Part shown: in pieces, positions 27,554 to 35,839 of the stretch | Position numbering within the stretch: position 1 is the first letter of the stretch | Layout: the number at the start of each line of letters is the position of its first letter | Assembly (NCBI GenBank): GCA_964413935.1 | Contig: CAYPTY010000004.1 | Coordinates: 62,001 to 126,000 of the forward strand | Direction: 5' to 3' | Length of the DNA: 64,000 nt | Source of the DNA: CAYPTY01 sp964413935 | Lineage (GTDB): Bacteria > Bacteroidota > Rhodothermia > Balneolales > Balneolaceae | Notes under the pieces: model-generated | Databases searched by the model: none | Told to the model about the DNA's origin: nothing | The model's input: only the letters and a program-made list of their open reading frames with translations | Position numbers and translations under genes: made by a program

Positions 27554-28477
27554 TCAGCCTTCGGTCAGCTCATCATAAGCGGTGCTCAGATCGCGGCTCA
27601 GGGTGAGTCCCCAGCCGGGGGCATTGAATTCCTCGAAACCGGGTAAAGCCTCCAGATCGCTGATTTCCTCTTTGCTTTTACCGGCATCGATGCCCTTTTG
27701 GGTGTAAGCCAGCAGTTCTTCCAGAAAGTTGGACTTGTGGATGAGATCATCTGCACTGCCGGTGATACCGTATTCACTGTTTCCATGCCCAAAAATATAG
27801 ATGGCATCCTGTGGTAGGTCGGATGCGGTGCTTCTCAGCACTTCGATCCAGTTTTTGATGGATGCTCCAGATCCCCGATCGATGAAGGGATGCACCCGGT
27901 TAAAGACCAGATCACCCATGTGAGCCACATTGGCTTTTTCGAAGTAGATCACTGAATCGCCTGAGGTGTGAGCCCGCCCGTAGTATTTCATGTGAACGGT
28001 TTCATCACCCACGTCTTCACTCCATTCGGTTTCGAAAGTGACATCAGCATAGGCTTGTCGCTCTAGCACTTCCGGGCCATTTCGTTCAGCAGAACGCTCA
28101 GCGGCCGTTCTCTGCAGATCCGGTACATTCTGATGAGCCACAATATGCTTCACTTTACCGGCAAAAGCCATGTTGCCGCCGGTGTGGTCTCCATGATGAT
28201 GGGTATTCAGTAGCAGGTCAAAATCCACCTTAGTGCGTGATTCAATACCTTCCACGCACTGAGCAGCATTATCCGGATACTGGGAATCCACGACTACAAT
28301 TCCATCATCATTGATCAGCCAGCCGATGGTGCCTCCGGAAAGTACGAAGGTGCCCACATTTCGGCGGATTTCAGTAAAAGGATCATCCTGAAATAATCGA
28401 GCGATGCGGTTCAGGGGGAGCAGAGTGGCAGATCCTAGGATTGCGGATTTAATCAGGAATTCTCTTCTGTTCATCAT
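27554..28477 (-). CDS. Tat-exported metallo-beta-lactamase fold hydrolase
   Basis: The 307-residue protein starts at 28477, or at the second ATG at 28474. It has a twin-arginine signal (NRREFLIKSA). The metal motif is HHHGDH (His93, His95, Asp97, His98 of the numbering from 28477), and further metal ligands appear in AHMGDLVF and IFGHGNSEYG. It is a quinoprotein-relay/alkaline-phosphatase-like MBL protein; the family cleaves many substrates with one or two metal ions in the periplasm. The beta-lactamase name describes only the fold. The substrate cannot be predicted. Short spacing (30 bases) to the GroES gene upstream on the same strand suggests a shared transcript. Confidence 0.88.
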   Translation of the reverse strand: MMNRREFLIKSAILGSATLLPLNRIARLFQDDPFTEIRRNVGTFVLSGGTIGWLINDDGIVVVDSQYPDNAAQCVEGIESRTKVDFDLLLNTHHHGDHTGGNMAFAGKVKHIVAHQNVPDLQRTAAERSAERNGPEVLERQAYADVTFETEWSEDVGDETVHMKYYGRAHTSGDSVIYFEKANVAHMGDLVFNRVHPFIDRGSGASIKNWIEVLRSTASDLPQDAIYIFGHGNSEYGITGSADDLIHKSNFLEELLAYTQKGIDAGKSKEEISDLEALPGFEEFNAPGWGLTLSRDLSTAYDELTEG

Positions 28478-28507
28478 AGGTACTCGGTAATCGGTAGTTA
28501 GTATCCT

Positions 28508-28879
28508 TTACTGGTCTTCCTCTCGGATCAGCAACAGAATGGCTGAATGAGGTACGATCAGGTATTTTTCGTTTTCAAATTCGATGTCAAAGGTGCGGCT
28601 TTTCAGGAAGATGGCAAGGTCGCCCGGTTTGGCCTGCATGCCGATGTACTTAGTGTCTTCGCTCTGATCTTTCCAGGGTTCATCAATGTCGCCGGAAGGG
28701 ATGGGATAACCAGGGCCGGTTTTAAGCACATAACCGCTCTGGATTTCTTCCTTTTCTTTTACGGTTGCGGGCAGCACCAGTCCGCTTTTGGTTCGGGTTT
28801 CCATATCCCGGGGCCGGATCAGTACCCGGTCGCCAACCACGATAAATTTATCTATGGAATTCAGGTATTCTTGAATCAT
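28508..28879 (-). CDS. GroES-family co-chaperonin (orphan, extended)
   Basis: Translation begins sensibly at the ATG at 28879 and gives 123 residues. The protein shows the GroES fold markers FIVVGDRVLIRPRD, the mobile loop TRTKSGLVLP, GYVLKTGPG and the closing dome KPGDLAIFLK ... YLIVPHSAILL. It is longer than the usual 95-100 residues because of an insert (DIDEPWKDQSEDTKYIG) between the third and fourth strands. No groL lies next to it, so it is not the primary chaperonin operon. It is probably a second GroES-like protein of the kind scattered in Bacteroidota. It is divergent from the SDR gene at 28945. Confidence 0.87.
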   Translation of the reverse strand: MIQEYLNSIDKFIVVGDRVLIRPRDMETRTKSGLVLPATVKEKEEIQSGYVLKTGPGYPIPSGDIDEPWKDQSEDTKYIGMQAKPGDLAIFLKSRTFDIEFENEKYLIVPHSAILLLIREEDQ

Positions 28880-28944
28880 ATTGCAATACAGTCGGTTACA
28901 GCAGTTGAGCCTAAAAGCTATAATCAAATAAAAACGTTCATGCT

Positions 28945-29790
28945 ATGAATAACACCAACAAAGTTTGTGTGATTACCGGAGCCAATGCCGGAATTGGATT
29001 CGAAACAGCCAAAGCGCTTGCCGCTACAGGAATGTATGTGATTATGGTATGCCGAAGCGAAGAAAAAGCCCTGGCTGCACGGAATCAGTTGGTAAGGGAA
29101 ACGGCAAACAGCGCCATTGAAGTGGTGCTCTGTGATTTTGCCATTCAGCATGATATCAGGGAAGCCGCCCGTGCCATCAATGAAAAATTTGATCAAATCG
29201 ATATCCTCATAAATAATCATGGTACCGTTGCATCAAAACGGCAGGAAACCATCGATGGCATCGAAAAAACCTTTGCGGTAAACCATCTGGGTTATTTTCT
29301 GTTCACCAAACTGTTGCTGGATAAGCTGATAGCAGCGGATGCAGGACGCATCATCAATGTGGCCTCCAATGCCCATCGGGGCTCAACCTTTGATCCGGAA
29401 AATCTGCAGCAGGAAAAAGGCTTCAGTTCCCTGAAAGCCTATTCTGTTTCCAAACTTTGTAATATCCTGTTTACGATGGAGCTGGCGGATAGGCTGAAGG
29501 ATACCCGGGTCACAGCAAACAGCCTGCATCCGGGTTTCGTGGATACCGGTATTGTGGATGAGTCAAACATCCTGGTAAAAACACTCTGGCTGATGGGAAA
29601 GCCCTTCGCCAAAAACCCACGACAGGGCGCCAGAACCACGGTTTATCTGGCTACCTCACCGGATGTTAAGGATGTGAGCGGAGGGTACTTCATCAACCGG
29701 AAGATCGCCAGGCCCAGTATGGAAGCCCGGAACATGGATCATGCAAAGAAGCTCTGGGAAATCAGCGAAGATCTCACCAGTGACGCATAA
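28945..29790 (+). CDS. Short-chain dehydrogenase, retinol dehydrogenase-like
   Basis: The 281-residue protein is a classical SDR: TGANAGIG at 11-18, the NNHG motif in ILINNHGTV, INVASNAHRG with the catalytic Ser, and YSVSKLCN with Tyr and Lys. The sequence order (ANAGIGFETAKALAATG, then NHLGYFLFTKLLLDKL) is that of the retinol dehydrogenase/WW-domain oxidoreductase branch. The arginine in MVCRSEEKA favours NADP(H). The catalytic residues are intact; the substrate is unknown. The gene is divergent from groES across 65 bases. A small membrane-protein gene converges on it six bases after its stop. Confidence 0.88.
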   Translation: MNNTNKVCVITGANAGIGFETAKALAATGMYVIMVCRSEEKALAARNQLVRETANSAIEVVLCDFAIQHDIREAARAINEKFDQIDILINNHGTVASKRQETIDGIEKTFAVNHLGYFLFTKLLLDKLIAADAGRIINVASNAHRGSTFDPENLQQEKGFSSLKAYSVSKLCNILFTMELADRLKDTRVTANSLHPGFVDTGIVDESNILVKTLWLMGKPFAKNPRQGARTTVYLATSPDVKDVSGGYFINRKIARPSMEARNMDHAKKLWEISEDLTSDA

Positions 29791-29796
29791 GGCGGC

Positions 29797-30006
29797 CTAA
29801 TCCCGTTTGGGAACACTTCGAAGAATACCCATACCAATAAAGAGCACAAAAAGGGAACCCAGCAAAAAAAACAGGGTGTACGATTCGATGAGTTTATCCG
29901 GATCGAAATAAGTGAAGGCATCGCTCTCCACAAACATCTTAACAACAGCAGCAAGGAAAGCGGTGAAGCCTCCGATCAGAAGCAGATTTCCAAAGGCACG
30001 TCTCAT
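29797..30006 (-). CDS. Small two-helix membrane protein
   Basis: The 69-residue protein has two hydrophobic stretches, about 5-24 (FGNLLLIGGFTAFLAAVVKM) and 45-62 (LFFLLGSLFVLFIGMGIL), separated by a polar segment (ESDAFTYFDPDKLIES). The short basic C-terminus is SVPKRD. No family is recognised. Its end-to-end spacing to the SDR gene is only six bases, and a good hydrophobic pattern plus an ATG with suitable spacing support a real gene. Inner membrane; role unknown. Confidence 0.55.
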   Translation of the reverse strand: MRRAFGNLLLIGGFTAFLAAVVKMFVESDAFTYFDPDKLIESYTLFFLLGSLFVLFIGMGILRSVPKRD

Positions 30007-30161
30007 AATTCGGGGTTTTTGTTGTGTAGCCTTTTAATGCTAATAAGTTCCCGGATCGGGCTTTGTGACAGCTAAGGGCATATTACGATTCCGTTAAGTG
30101 CTGTTTTTTAAGCCTAAAAGCATTATATAAAATCACTTATGCCTTCTAAAAAAACTTACTC

Positions 30162-31190
30162 ATGAAAGACGAAAAAGTACTGATTACCGGAGCCTCAGGC
30201 TTCATTGCTTCCCACATCATCATACAATTACTTGAAAAAGGATACCGTGTGAGGGGAACCCTGAGAAATATGCAACGGGGCGAATCCATGCTTGAAATCT
30301 ACCGAAAGCATGTTTCCTTCCCCGATGAACAAATTGAATTTGCAGCGGTTGACCTGTTAAAGGATGAAGGCTGGGATGAAGCTGCAGCCGGCTGTGATTA
30401 TATGCTTCACGTGGCATCCCCTTTTGTGATTGACCAGCCGAAAGATGAAAGTGTGCTGATCAAACCGGCCACGGAAGGTACCCGGAGAGCCTTAAATGCA
30501 GCCAAGAATAACTCAATAAAAAAAGTTGTTTTGACTTCCTCGGTAGCATCTATTGCATTTGGATACGGTAAGGAGAAAGTTACATTCGATGAAGATGACT
30601 GGACCGACCCGAATGGGGAAGGCGTGACTCCCTATGTAAAAAGTAAGTACTACGCTGAGAAAGAGGCCTGGGACTTTATGGAGAAGCAAGGCGGAGATAT
30701 GAAACTGAGTGTGATCAATCCCTCGGCTGTACTGGGACCCATCCTGGAAAAAGATTACGGAACTTCTGCTGAAATCGTCATGAAATCACTTTCGTCCGGA
30801 CTTCCCGGCTTTCCTAATGTTGGATTCCCGATCGTGGATGTGAGGGATGTTGCCTCCCTTCATATCCTGGCCATGGAATCTGACAAAGCCGATGGGGAGC
30901 GTTTTATCTGTTCCAATGACTTTGTGTGGTTTAAGGAAGTGGGTGCCATCATGCGGGAGAACCTGCCAAAAGAGTGGGCGGATAAAGTACCAACGCGTGT
31001 AATGCCAGACTGGCTGATGCGCTTTGTTGCCCTGTTTGATAAGGAAGTGCGCGGAATTGTACCCGATATCGGAAGAAAACGGGAGATGAGCCACAAGAAA
31101 GCAAAAGAAATGCTGGGCTGGGAACCACGCCCCAACGAGGAAGCCATCCTGGCCACCGCCAATACCATGATAGAACTGGGTATTGTTTAA
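30162..31190 (+). CDS. NAD-dependent epimerase/dihydroflavonol-4-reductase-like reductase
   Basis: The 342-residue extended SDR opens with LITGASGFIASHI (the GxxGxxA type), then RGTLRNMQRG and VDLLKDEGWDEAAAGCDYMLHVASPF. The active site is TSSVASIAFG with Ser and the YVKSKYYAEKEAW stretch with the Tyr-x-x-x-Lys pair. It is typical of the dihydroflavonol reductase/aldehyde reductase group that uses NADP(H) to reduce carbonyls. The C-terminal substrate domain is complete. In such bacteria these enzymes reduce varied aldehydes. A 155-base upstream region holds its promoter. The stop overlaps the stop of the converging FG-GAP gene in TTAA (31187-31190). Confidence 0.87.
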   Translation: MKDEKVLITGASGFIASHIIIQLLEKGYRVRGTLRNMQRGESMLEIYRKHVSFPDEQIEFAAVDLLKDEGWDEAAAGCDYMLHVASPFVIDQPKDESVLIKPATEGTRRALNAAKNNSIKKVVLTSSVASIAFGYGKEKVTFDEDDWTDPNGEGVTPYVKSKYYAEKEAWDFMEKQGGDMKLSVINPSAVLGPILEKDYGTSAEIVMKSLSSGLPGFPNVGFPIVDVRDVASLHILAMESDKADGERFICSNDFVWFKEVGAIMRENLPKEWADKVPTRVMPDWLMRFVALFDKEVRGIVPDIGRKREMSHKKAKEMLGWEPRPNEEAILATANTMIELGIV

Positions 31191-32401
31191 TTCGACTGAC
31201 CAAACAGAAGCTGGTCAGCTGAGCCCCGGCTGCTGAAAAAAAGATCTAAACGGCCATCACCGTTGAAGTCGGCCGGGGTTATATCGAAACCTCTTCCACT
31301 GATGGAAGCAGGGAAGAACGCTTCCGTGTTCAGGGCAAAGACTCCGTCCCCTTCATTTTCATAAACCCGATAGGGTGTGGATCCCCCAAAATTGGTTCCG
31401 TTAGTATTACCGGTGATGATATCAAGATCACCATCCTGATCTAGGTCTATGATTGAGGCAGTGAAAGATCGGTCGTTATCGGTGGGTAACCGATCTGAGG
31501 TTACATCGGTAAACACCCCATTGCCATCATTCAGCAGCAAGCGATTCTGACGATCGGCATTGGGCACAAATGCCTGTACATTCGCAAAAAAGAGATCCAG
31601 GTCACCGTCGCCATCCACATCGCCCAGCTTCGCTTCCCGGGTTTCTTCGAGGGTACTCCGCTCAGGAAGCCGGGCATCGGTTTCATCCTCAAAAAAACCG
31701 TTGCCATTGTTAATCCAGATGCGGTTACGATCCTCATTCCCGTTGATGATGTCCAGGTCGCCATCGCCATCCACATCGCCTAATTCCACGTCCTGGGTTA
31801 CATCAGCAATCTGAGGCAGACGTGTGCTGCTCTCATCATCAAAGATGCCGTTGCCCCGATTCAACAGAATAAAATTCTGTCCATTATTACCAATCAGGAT
31901 ATCCGTAAAGGAATCGTTGTTAAAGTCCGCTACCGCTACCGCGTTGGAGGTGCCCTGAGCCTGAATACGGTTACTTACATCGGTAAATATGCCAACTCCG
32001 TTATTAAAGTAAAGTTCGTTCACCCGGTCATCTTCGGATACAATCACCAGGTCGAGATCGCCATCCGCATCGAAATCAGCGATTCCCACATCCTCACTAT
32101 CGCGCGCACTGGAAGGAAGCTGTATGGCACTCCGATTTGCAAAAGCCCCACTACCGTTATTAATGAGCAGTATATTGGGACCGAATTCATTGGCAATGAA
32201 GATATCCGGATCTCCGTCGGCGTCGAAATCAGCTGCCACAGCATCCATGCTGAGTCCGTTCAGATCCGGACTTGGCAAATTTATGCTGCTTACATCCCGA
32301 AAAGGCAGTTCGGGTGTAACCCGTTGATTTCCGGTACTGTTGCTTTCACCACAGGAAAAAAAGATGGTGATGGTTATCAATGAGAGTAAAAATTTATTCA
32401 T
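31187..32401 (-). CDS. FG-GAP/VCBS repeat lipoprotein
   Basis: The 404-residue lipoprotein (lipobox FFSC, Cys17) consists of about seven FG-GAP/VCBS repeats of roughly 50 residues. Each has a calcium-binding loop of the DxDGDxD type: DADGDPDIF, DADGDLDLV, NNDSFTDIL, DGDGDLDII, DGDGDLDLF, DQDGDLDII and NGDGRLDLF. Seven repeats are what an integrin-alpha-like seven-bladed propeller needs. It is likely on the outer surface, where it may bind ligands or a partner. No enzymatic motif is present. It is followed nine bases later on the same strand by the gene ending at 32411-33259, whose start lies upstream; the two are read as one unit only if a promoter lies before 33259. Confidence 0.85.
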   Translation of the reverse strand: MNKFLLSLITITIFFSCGESNSTGNQRVTPELPFRDVSSINLPSPDLNGLSMDAVAADFDADGDPDIFIANEFGPNILLINNGSGAFANRSAIQLPSSARDSEDVGIADFDADGDLDLVIVSEDDRVNELYFNNGVGIFTDVSNRIQAQGTSNAVAVADFNNDSFTDILIGNNGQNFILLNRGNGIFDDESSTRLPQIADVTQDVELGDVDGDGDLDIINGNEDRNRIWINNGNGFFEDETDARLPERSTLEETREAKLGDVDGDGDLDLFFANVQAFVPNADRQNRLLLNDGNGVFTDVTSDRLPTDNDRSFTASIIDLDQDGDLDIITGNTNGTNFGGSTPYRVYENEGDGVFALNTEAFFPASISGRGFDITPADFNGDGRLDLFFSSRGSADQLLFGQSN

Positions 32402-32410
32402 GGCTTGGCA

Positions 32411-33259
32411 TTATATGAGTTCAGCGTCGTATGACCACTGCTTAGTCACAGACAGAAAATGGTCCATACAGGCTTTCTGTTCATCGGCCCCTGTAATTTC
32501 AGAAAGGGGCAGAGCTGCACCTGCCAGTCCGCCCGGATGCCAGTTACCATGCTTTAATTCCGGTTTCTCAGCATAATTCAGTTTTCCCTTTTCTGCCCAC
32601 TGGGTTACATACATGTATCCCTCTTCAATGAGATCGTCCGCAATGGCATAGCCCATACTGAAGGATCTGATCGGATCACCTGCTTCATCCTTTTCAATAG
32701 GTATGTAAACTCCGGTATCAAAATGGTGCGGCCAGGTAGCCACAGTTCCGGCAAACTCACAATCTTTTCGGAATGCATTAAGGGCTGCAACTGCATCATG
32801 ACGATGGCAGGCCAGTTCATCAAGGTATTTCTGTTCAGGTTTTGTAAATGCTTCACCCTGATTAACTGGATGGGGTGGAATTTTATAGTGCAGCTTTAGT
32901 TCAAGGTCCTGTGCCAGTGCCCGGTTCATAATCAGCTCCAGCTTAAGCCAGGAAAAAACCGACTTCATGGTAAGTCCATCCAGTTCTTTGGTACGCATGG
33001 TTTCATTGGCTGTATCAAGGATGTTCAGGGAAAAGTCGTTGTAGCAGAACGCAACCCGGATGATGCCATTTACAAAATGTCCGGCCAGCATATTTTGCTG
33101 ATCCAGCCATTCCATGTTGGTGTTACTGTCGTCCTCTTCCTGATCTATCAGCTGATGCCCAACCATACTGATGAACTGCACAGCCTGATGAACCATAGAC
33201 TGGGCATGATTCAGGGATTTGGTATCCTCTATGGTTAGTTTTCGCCAGTCGTATTTCAT
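32411..33259 (-). CDS. Uncharacterised protein, DUF5996-like
   Basis: The 282-residue protein has no signal peptide. The N-terminal third is helical and may bind a partner; the middle has a long helix (YLDELACHRHDAVAALNAF). Near the C-terminus the stretch TWPHHFDTGVYIP and the later GNWHPGGLAGAALPLSEI resemble two conserved blocks of DUF5996 proteins, which have the pattern WPHHFD and then HT-GW-GA-LPYS. The match is distant and the family function is unknown. The two histidines of the first block and the one in WHPGG could form a metal site. The gene precedes the FG-GAP lipoprotein gene on the same strand. Confidence 0.5.
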   Translation of the reverse strand: MKYDWRKLTIEDTKSLNHAQSMVHQAVQFISMVGHQLIDQEEDDSNTNMEWLDQQNMLAGHFVNGIIRVAFCYNDFSLNILDTANETMRTKELDGLTMKSVFSWLKLELIMNRALAQDLELKLHYKIPPHPVNQGEAFTKPEQKYLDELACHRHDAVAALNAFRKDCEFAGTVATWPHHFDTGVYIPIEKDEAGDPIRSFSMGYAIADDLIEEGYMYVTQWAEKGKLNYAEKPELKHGNWHPGGLAGAALPLSEITGADEQKACMDHFLSVTKQWSYDAELI

Positions 33260-33436
33260 GGTTAAAGAAATTCAGCTTTTGGTTTAAGTATAAACAAGCT
33301 GATTCACAATCCGAACCTGTGTTTAACGACCCGGCGTTTAAACGGCGCGGGGATTGGTTTTTGTTGAAGTAACGAAATTTTGATGTCAGAACAAACCCTG
33401 CCGAAACCCCGTCTGCGTCCGATTTGAAACGCCTTG

Positions 33437-34504
33437 TTATTCGCTGATATTAATTAGTTTAGTTTTTGATATTGGTAGTTTATAAATCTGTGCTTTATTG
33501 TAGTTAACAAAAAAAATGTCTGATCCCGTATTAAAAACAGGCTGATAAAATATTTGCTCTCTTTTTTGGTCAACGAGCCTATGTTTAATTATCGCAGAAC
33601 TTAAATCAAGCGGTATTTCATATAAATTCAATTTATACGCTACCCAGATGCTATTGTCTTTATAAAAAATCTCTCTTATTAAAACAGAAACTGTGGTCGC
33701 CTCATTAGCTGGCCGGAGATCAAATGTTGTATTCAATTCATCTAATTCCGAGTCAGGTTCAAGATTAATCATAAATTTTTTACCACCAATATTCGCAAAG
33801 ATAATTGGAGTGCCTTGATAGGCATATAATAAGATGTCTTTAGATGGGACAATGTCATACGTAATATTATTATGCATACTAGGCTGATGACCTTGAGGTA
33901 TGATACGTTTAATTAAGTCCTTTTGAATGTTACCCAGAGAATCACGTATTGACAAAACGTAAGATTCACGATAGGTAGGCCAAATAAGTTCATTGTTATT
34001 CAATATGGTTAATTTATTTCCCCCAAATGAATTGGGTAGATTCTTTAAATGATATCGAGTTTTTTCTAAACCATTTGTATCTGAGACCATTATCAACTGC
34101 TGGTCAGTATCTAATATATAGATGTTTGAGTTCTCATTTAACGCAAGAGAAACCGGCCTCAGGATTTCTGATGGTCCTTTTCCTCTTCTAAATAATTCAC
34201 GATTGAATTTTCCATTTGAATGAAACTCGAATAGTTTGCCTGTAGTTAAGTCGGAGATCCAGTACATACCATTAGAAGTCTCTAAGATGTCTGTTACCAT
34301 AGATAAAATGACACCTTTGTCGTTTTCATTATCATACCATGTTTCGATAACTGTGGTATCAGACTGAATCCTAGCCCAATCTTGTGGTGTTAAATATTCA
34401 AAAGAATCAGATTCTGGTAATAATGAAATGTATTCGGGTATCTGCTCTTTACAGCTTAAGAAGAATACAGTAATTAATAAAAAGCAGCCAATATGGATTT
34501 TCAT
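33437..34504 (-). CDS. 6-bladed beta-propeller lipoprotein (AT-rich)
   Basis: The ATG at 34504 gives a lipoprotein signal (HIGCFLLITVFFLSC, Cys18) and 355 residues; the 20 residues upstream of it in the frame look non-coding and would overlap the peptide gene. The mature protein begins with a linker and then beta-propeller blades with YWISDLTTGKLFEFHSNGKF, the GKGPSEILRPVSLAL strand and NSNIYILDTDQQLIMV. This corresponds to the 6-bladed beta-propeller proteins (TolB-like, DUF4934/5128 group) of Bacteroidota. Members are outer-membrane lipoproteins of unknown function and in gut Bacteroides are coupled to small secreted peptides of the NVEALA type. Codon use is AT-rich, unlike the flanks. Confidence 0.72.
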   Translation of the reverse strand: MKIHIGCFLLITVFFLSCKEQIPEYISLLPESDSFEYLTPQDWARIQSDTTVIETWYDNENDKGVILSMVTDILETSNGMYWISDLTTGKLFEFHSNGKFNRELFRRGKGPSEILRPVSLALNENSNIYILDTDQQLIMVSDTNGLEKTRYHLKNLPNSFGGNKLTILNNNELIWPTYRESYVLSIRDSLGNIQKDLIKRIIPQGHQPSMHNNITYDIVPSKDILLYAYQGTPIIFANIGGKKFMINLEPDSELDELNTTFDLRPANEATTVSVLIREIFYKDNSIWVAYKLNLYEIPLDLSSAIIKHRLVDQKREQIFYQPVFNTGSDIFFVNYNKAQIYKLPISKTKLINISE

Positions 34505-34542
34505 ATTGGCTGTGTAAGTTTTATTGAACTTAGTTGTCATAT

Positions 34543-34776
34543 TTATGTAGAAATCATTAAACAATTCCCACCATATTCTGCTCCTTGCACTTCTCCATAT
34601 GCAAATGAACCATCATTACATGATATTGACCATGTAAATCCATCGAAACCATCTCCATCATTGATGGTGGTTACACAGTCTCCATTATCACATTGATATA
34701 TTGCAGCATTAGCTAATGGAGTTGCTAAGAGCATTAATCCAAAAAGTATTAGGAAAGATAAATTTCGCAGTTTCAT
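34543..34776 (-). CDS. Small secreted four-cysteine acidic peptide precursor
   Basis: The 77-residue protein has a typical signal peptide (1-24, KLRNLSFLILFGLMLLATP, cleavage near ANA). A 53-residue mature part follows with four cysteines (29, 34, 53, 72) and eight Asp/Glu residues but no Lys or Arg, so it is strongly acidic and probably has two disulfides. Gly, Asp and aromatic residues dominate (DGDGFDGFTW, EYGGNC). No known family is recognised. The arrangement, a small secreted peptide followed 38 bases later by a beta-propeller lipoprotein, mirrors the NVEALA peptide loci of Bacteroides. It may be a structural, signalling or surface-bound peptide. Confidence 0.6.
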   Translation of the reverse strand: MKLRNLSFLILFGLMLLATPLANAAIYQCDNGDCVTTINDGDGFDGFTWSISCNDGSFAYGEVQGAEYGGNCLMIST

Positions 34777-34872
34777 ATCATAATTTATTTAGTTGTTGGT
34801 TTATGTGCTAAGCACACTACAAACAAATAAATTGACCTTAAATATTGTTCAAAAAAATCTTCGATTAATTCT

Positions 34873-35277
34873 TCAAAAATCTCGCATTTTCCATCTAAGT
34901 GGTGAAAGCCCTACTTTTGTTGTGAAAATTGTTACAAATGAAGAAGGTTTTTCATAACCAACAATCCAACCGATATCTCCAATTGTCAAAACAATGTGAT
35001 CATTATCTAAGAGTATTTTAGCAGCTTCTACTCTATGGTGTACAACGTAAGAACTAGGTACTTTACCCACGTATCTTTTAAATCGAGTGGAGAAATTCTT
35101 TTGAGGAACATTGCAATATTCTTTCATTGATACTATTGATAATGTAACATTAAATAGGTTCATATTAAGGTAAGCAAGCGATCTATTAACCTCATGTGGC
35201 CAAGTAGGATTAGTCTTTTTAAGATTAGATAGTTTGTAGTCCTGTAATAGGCTATCGACCAGTTTCATATAATCCAT
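34873..35277 (-). CDS. Compact AraC-family transcription regulator
   Basis: The frame is open from 35388, but the first 37 codons overlap a terminator hairpin, so the ATG at 35277 is taken, giving 134 residues. A short N-terminal helical part precedes an AraC/XylS helix-turn-helix pair: SIVSMKEYCNVPQKNFSTRFKR with the first HTH, then the linker helix VVHHRVEAAKILL and the second HTH GDIGWIVGYEKPSSFVTIFTTKVGLSP. It lacks a sugar-binding domain, so it may sense another partner. It lies 96 bases upstream of the peptide gene on the same strand and probably controls the cassette. AT-rich like its neighbours. Confidence 0.75.
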   Translation of the reverse strand: MDYMKLVDSLLQDYKLSNLKKTNPTWPHEVNRSLAYLNMNLFNVTLSIVSMKEYCNVPQKNFSTRFKRYVGKVPSSYVVHHRVEAAKILLDNDHIVLTIGDIGWIVGYEKPSSFVTIFTTKVGLSPLRWKMRDF

Positions 35278-35353
35278 AATTCTATCTCTTAAAGTGTGAA
35301 GCGAATAACAAGTTTGTATAAATAATAGGCCATGAATAAAGTGAGCAGAAAAT

Positions 35354-35384
35354 AAAAAAGGCCCCCAACCGGAAGCCGGGGGCC
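35354..35384 (-). terminator. Rho-independent terminator after the secreted-protein gene
   Basis: Stem GGCCCCC/GGGGGCC with an 11-base loop; on the minus strand it is followed by six T residues. It lies 36 bases after the stop of the gene at 35420-35839. Its GC-rich stem marks the right boundary of the AT-rich cassette. Confidence 0.85.
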
Positions 35385-35419
35385 GCATGCGATCTCAGAT
35401 CATATCACATGTTACGGAT

Positions 35420-35839
35420 TCATAAATATTCAATGGAGGTGGAGTGATCACCAATAAAGGTGCCTCGTGGGGTTTTTTCAAAATCTACAGCGGCGATGAT
35501 CTGCAGCCGGTACTTGCCAAATTCGGGATTTCCTTTTGCAAGCACCTCAGATTGTATGATCATCCCTTCGCCATACTCATTCTGAAGCTCTGAAACCTCA
35601 GGTTGAAGGATGATGAATTCATGATTAGGGCGGGTAATGAATTCGATTTCTTTCTCACTCTTAAACACGCTGGGTACCTCGTTCTGAAAGCCTGAATACT
35701 CAACCTCAAGGTGTTCGGTGTAGCTGATGGTAGCTCCGCTTTTGACGCGGACGTTAATTTCCATTTTAGTAATGGCCTGGGCTTGTGCAGAAAGAGATAA
35801 GCCCAAAAAAAACAATACAGCAAGAGTTAATTTTCCCAT
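35420..35839 (-). CDS. Secreted protein of unknown function
   Basis: The 139-residue protein has a signal peptide (1-20, ending SAQAQA). The mature part is predicted to be beta-rich: KMEINVRVKSGATISYTEHLEVEYSG, the IEFITRPNHEFIILQ strand, then the KYRLQIIAAVDFEKTPRG hairpin. No cysteine, metal or catalytic motif is visible, and I do not recognise the family. It is expected in the periplasm. A 257-base region upstream separates it from the divergent kinase gene. A terminator follows it, so it is a single-gene unit outside the AT-rich cassette, with host-like composition. Confidence 0.6.
   Translation of the reverse strand: MGKLTLAVLFFLGLSLSAQAQAITKMEINVRVKSGATISYTEHLEVEYSGFQNEVPSVFKSEKEIEFITRPNHEFIILQPEVSELQNEYGEGMIIQSEVLAKGNPEFGKYRLQIIAAVDFEKTPRGTFIGDHSTSIEYL

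Noticed and set aside
33335..33344. CGTTTAAACG palindrome as an insertion site of the AT-rich cassette
   Set aside because: No matching copy is seen at the right border, and a 10-base palindrome alone is weak evidence.
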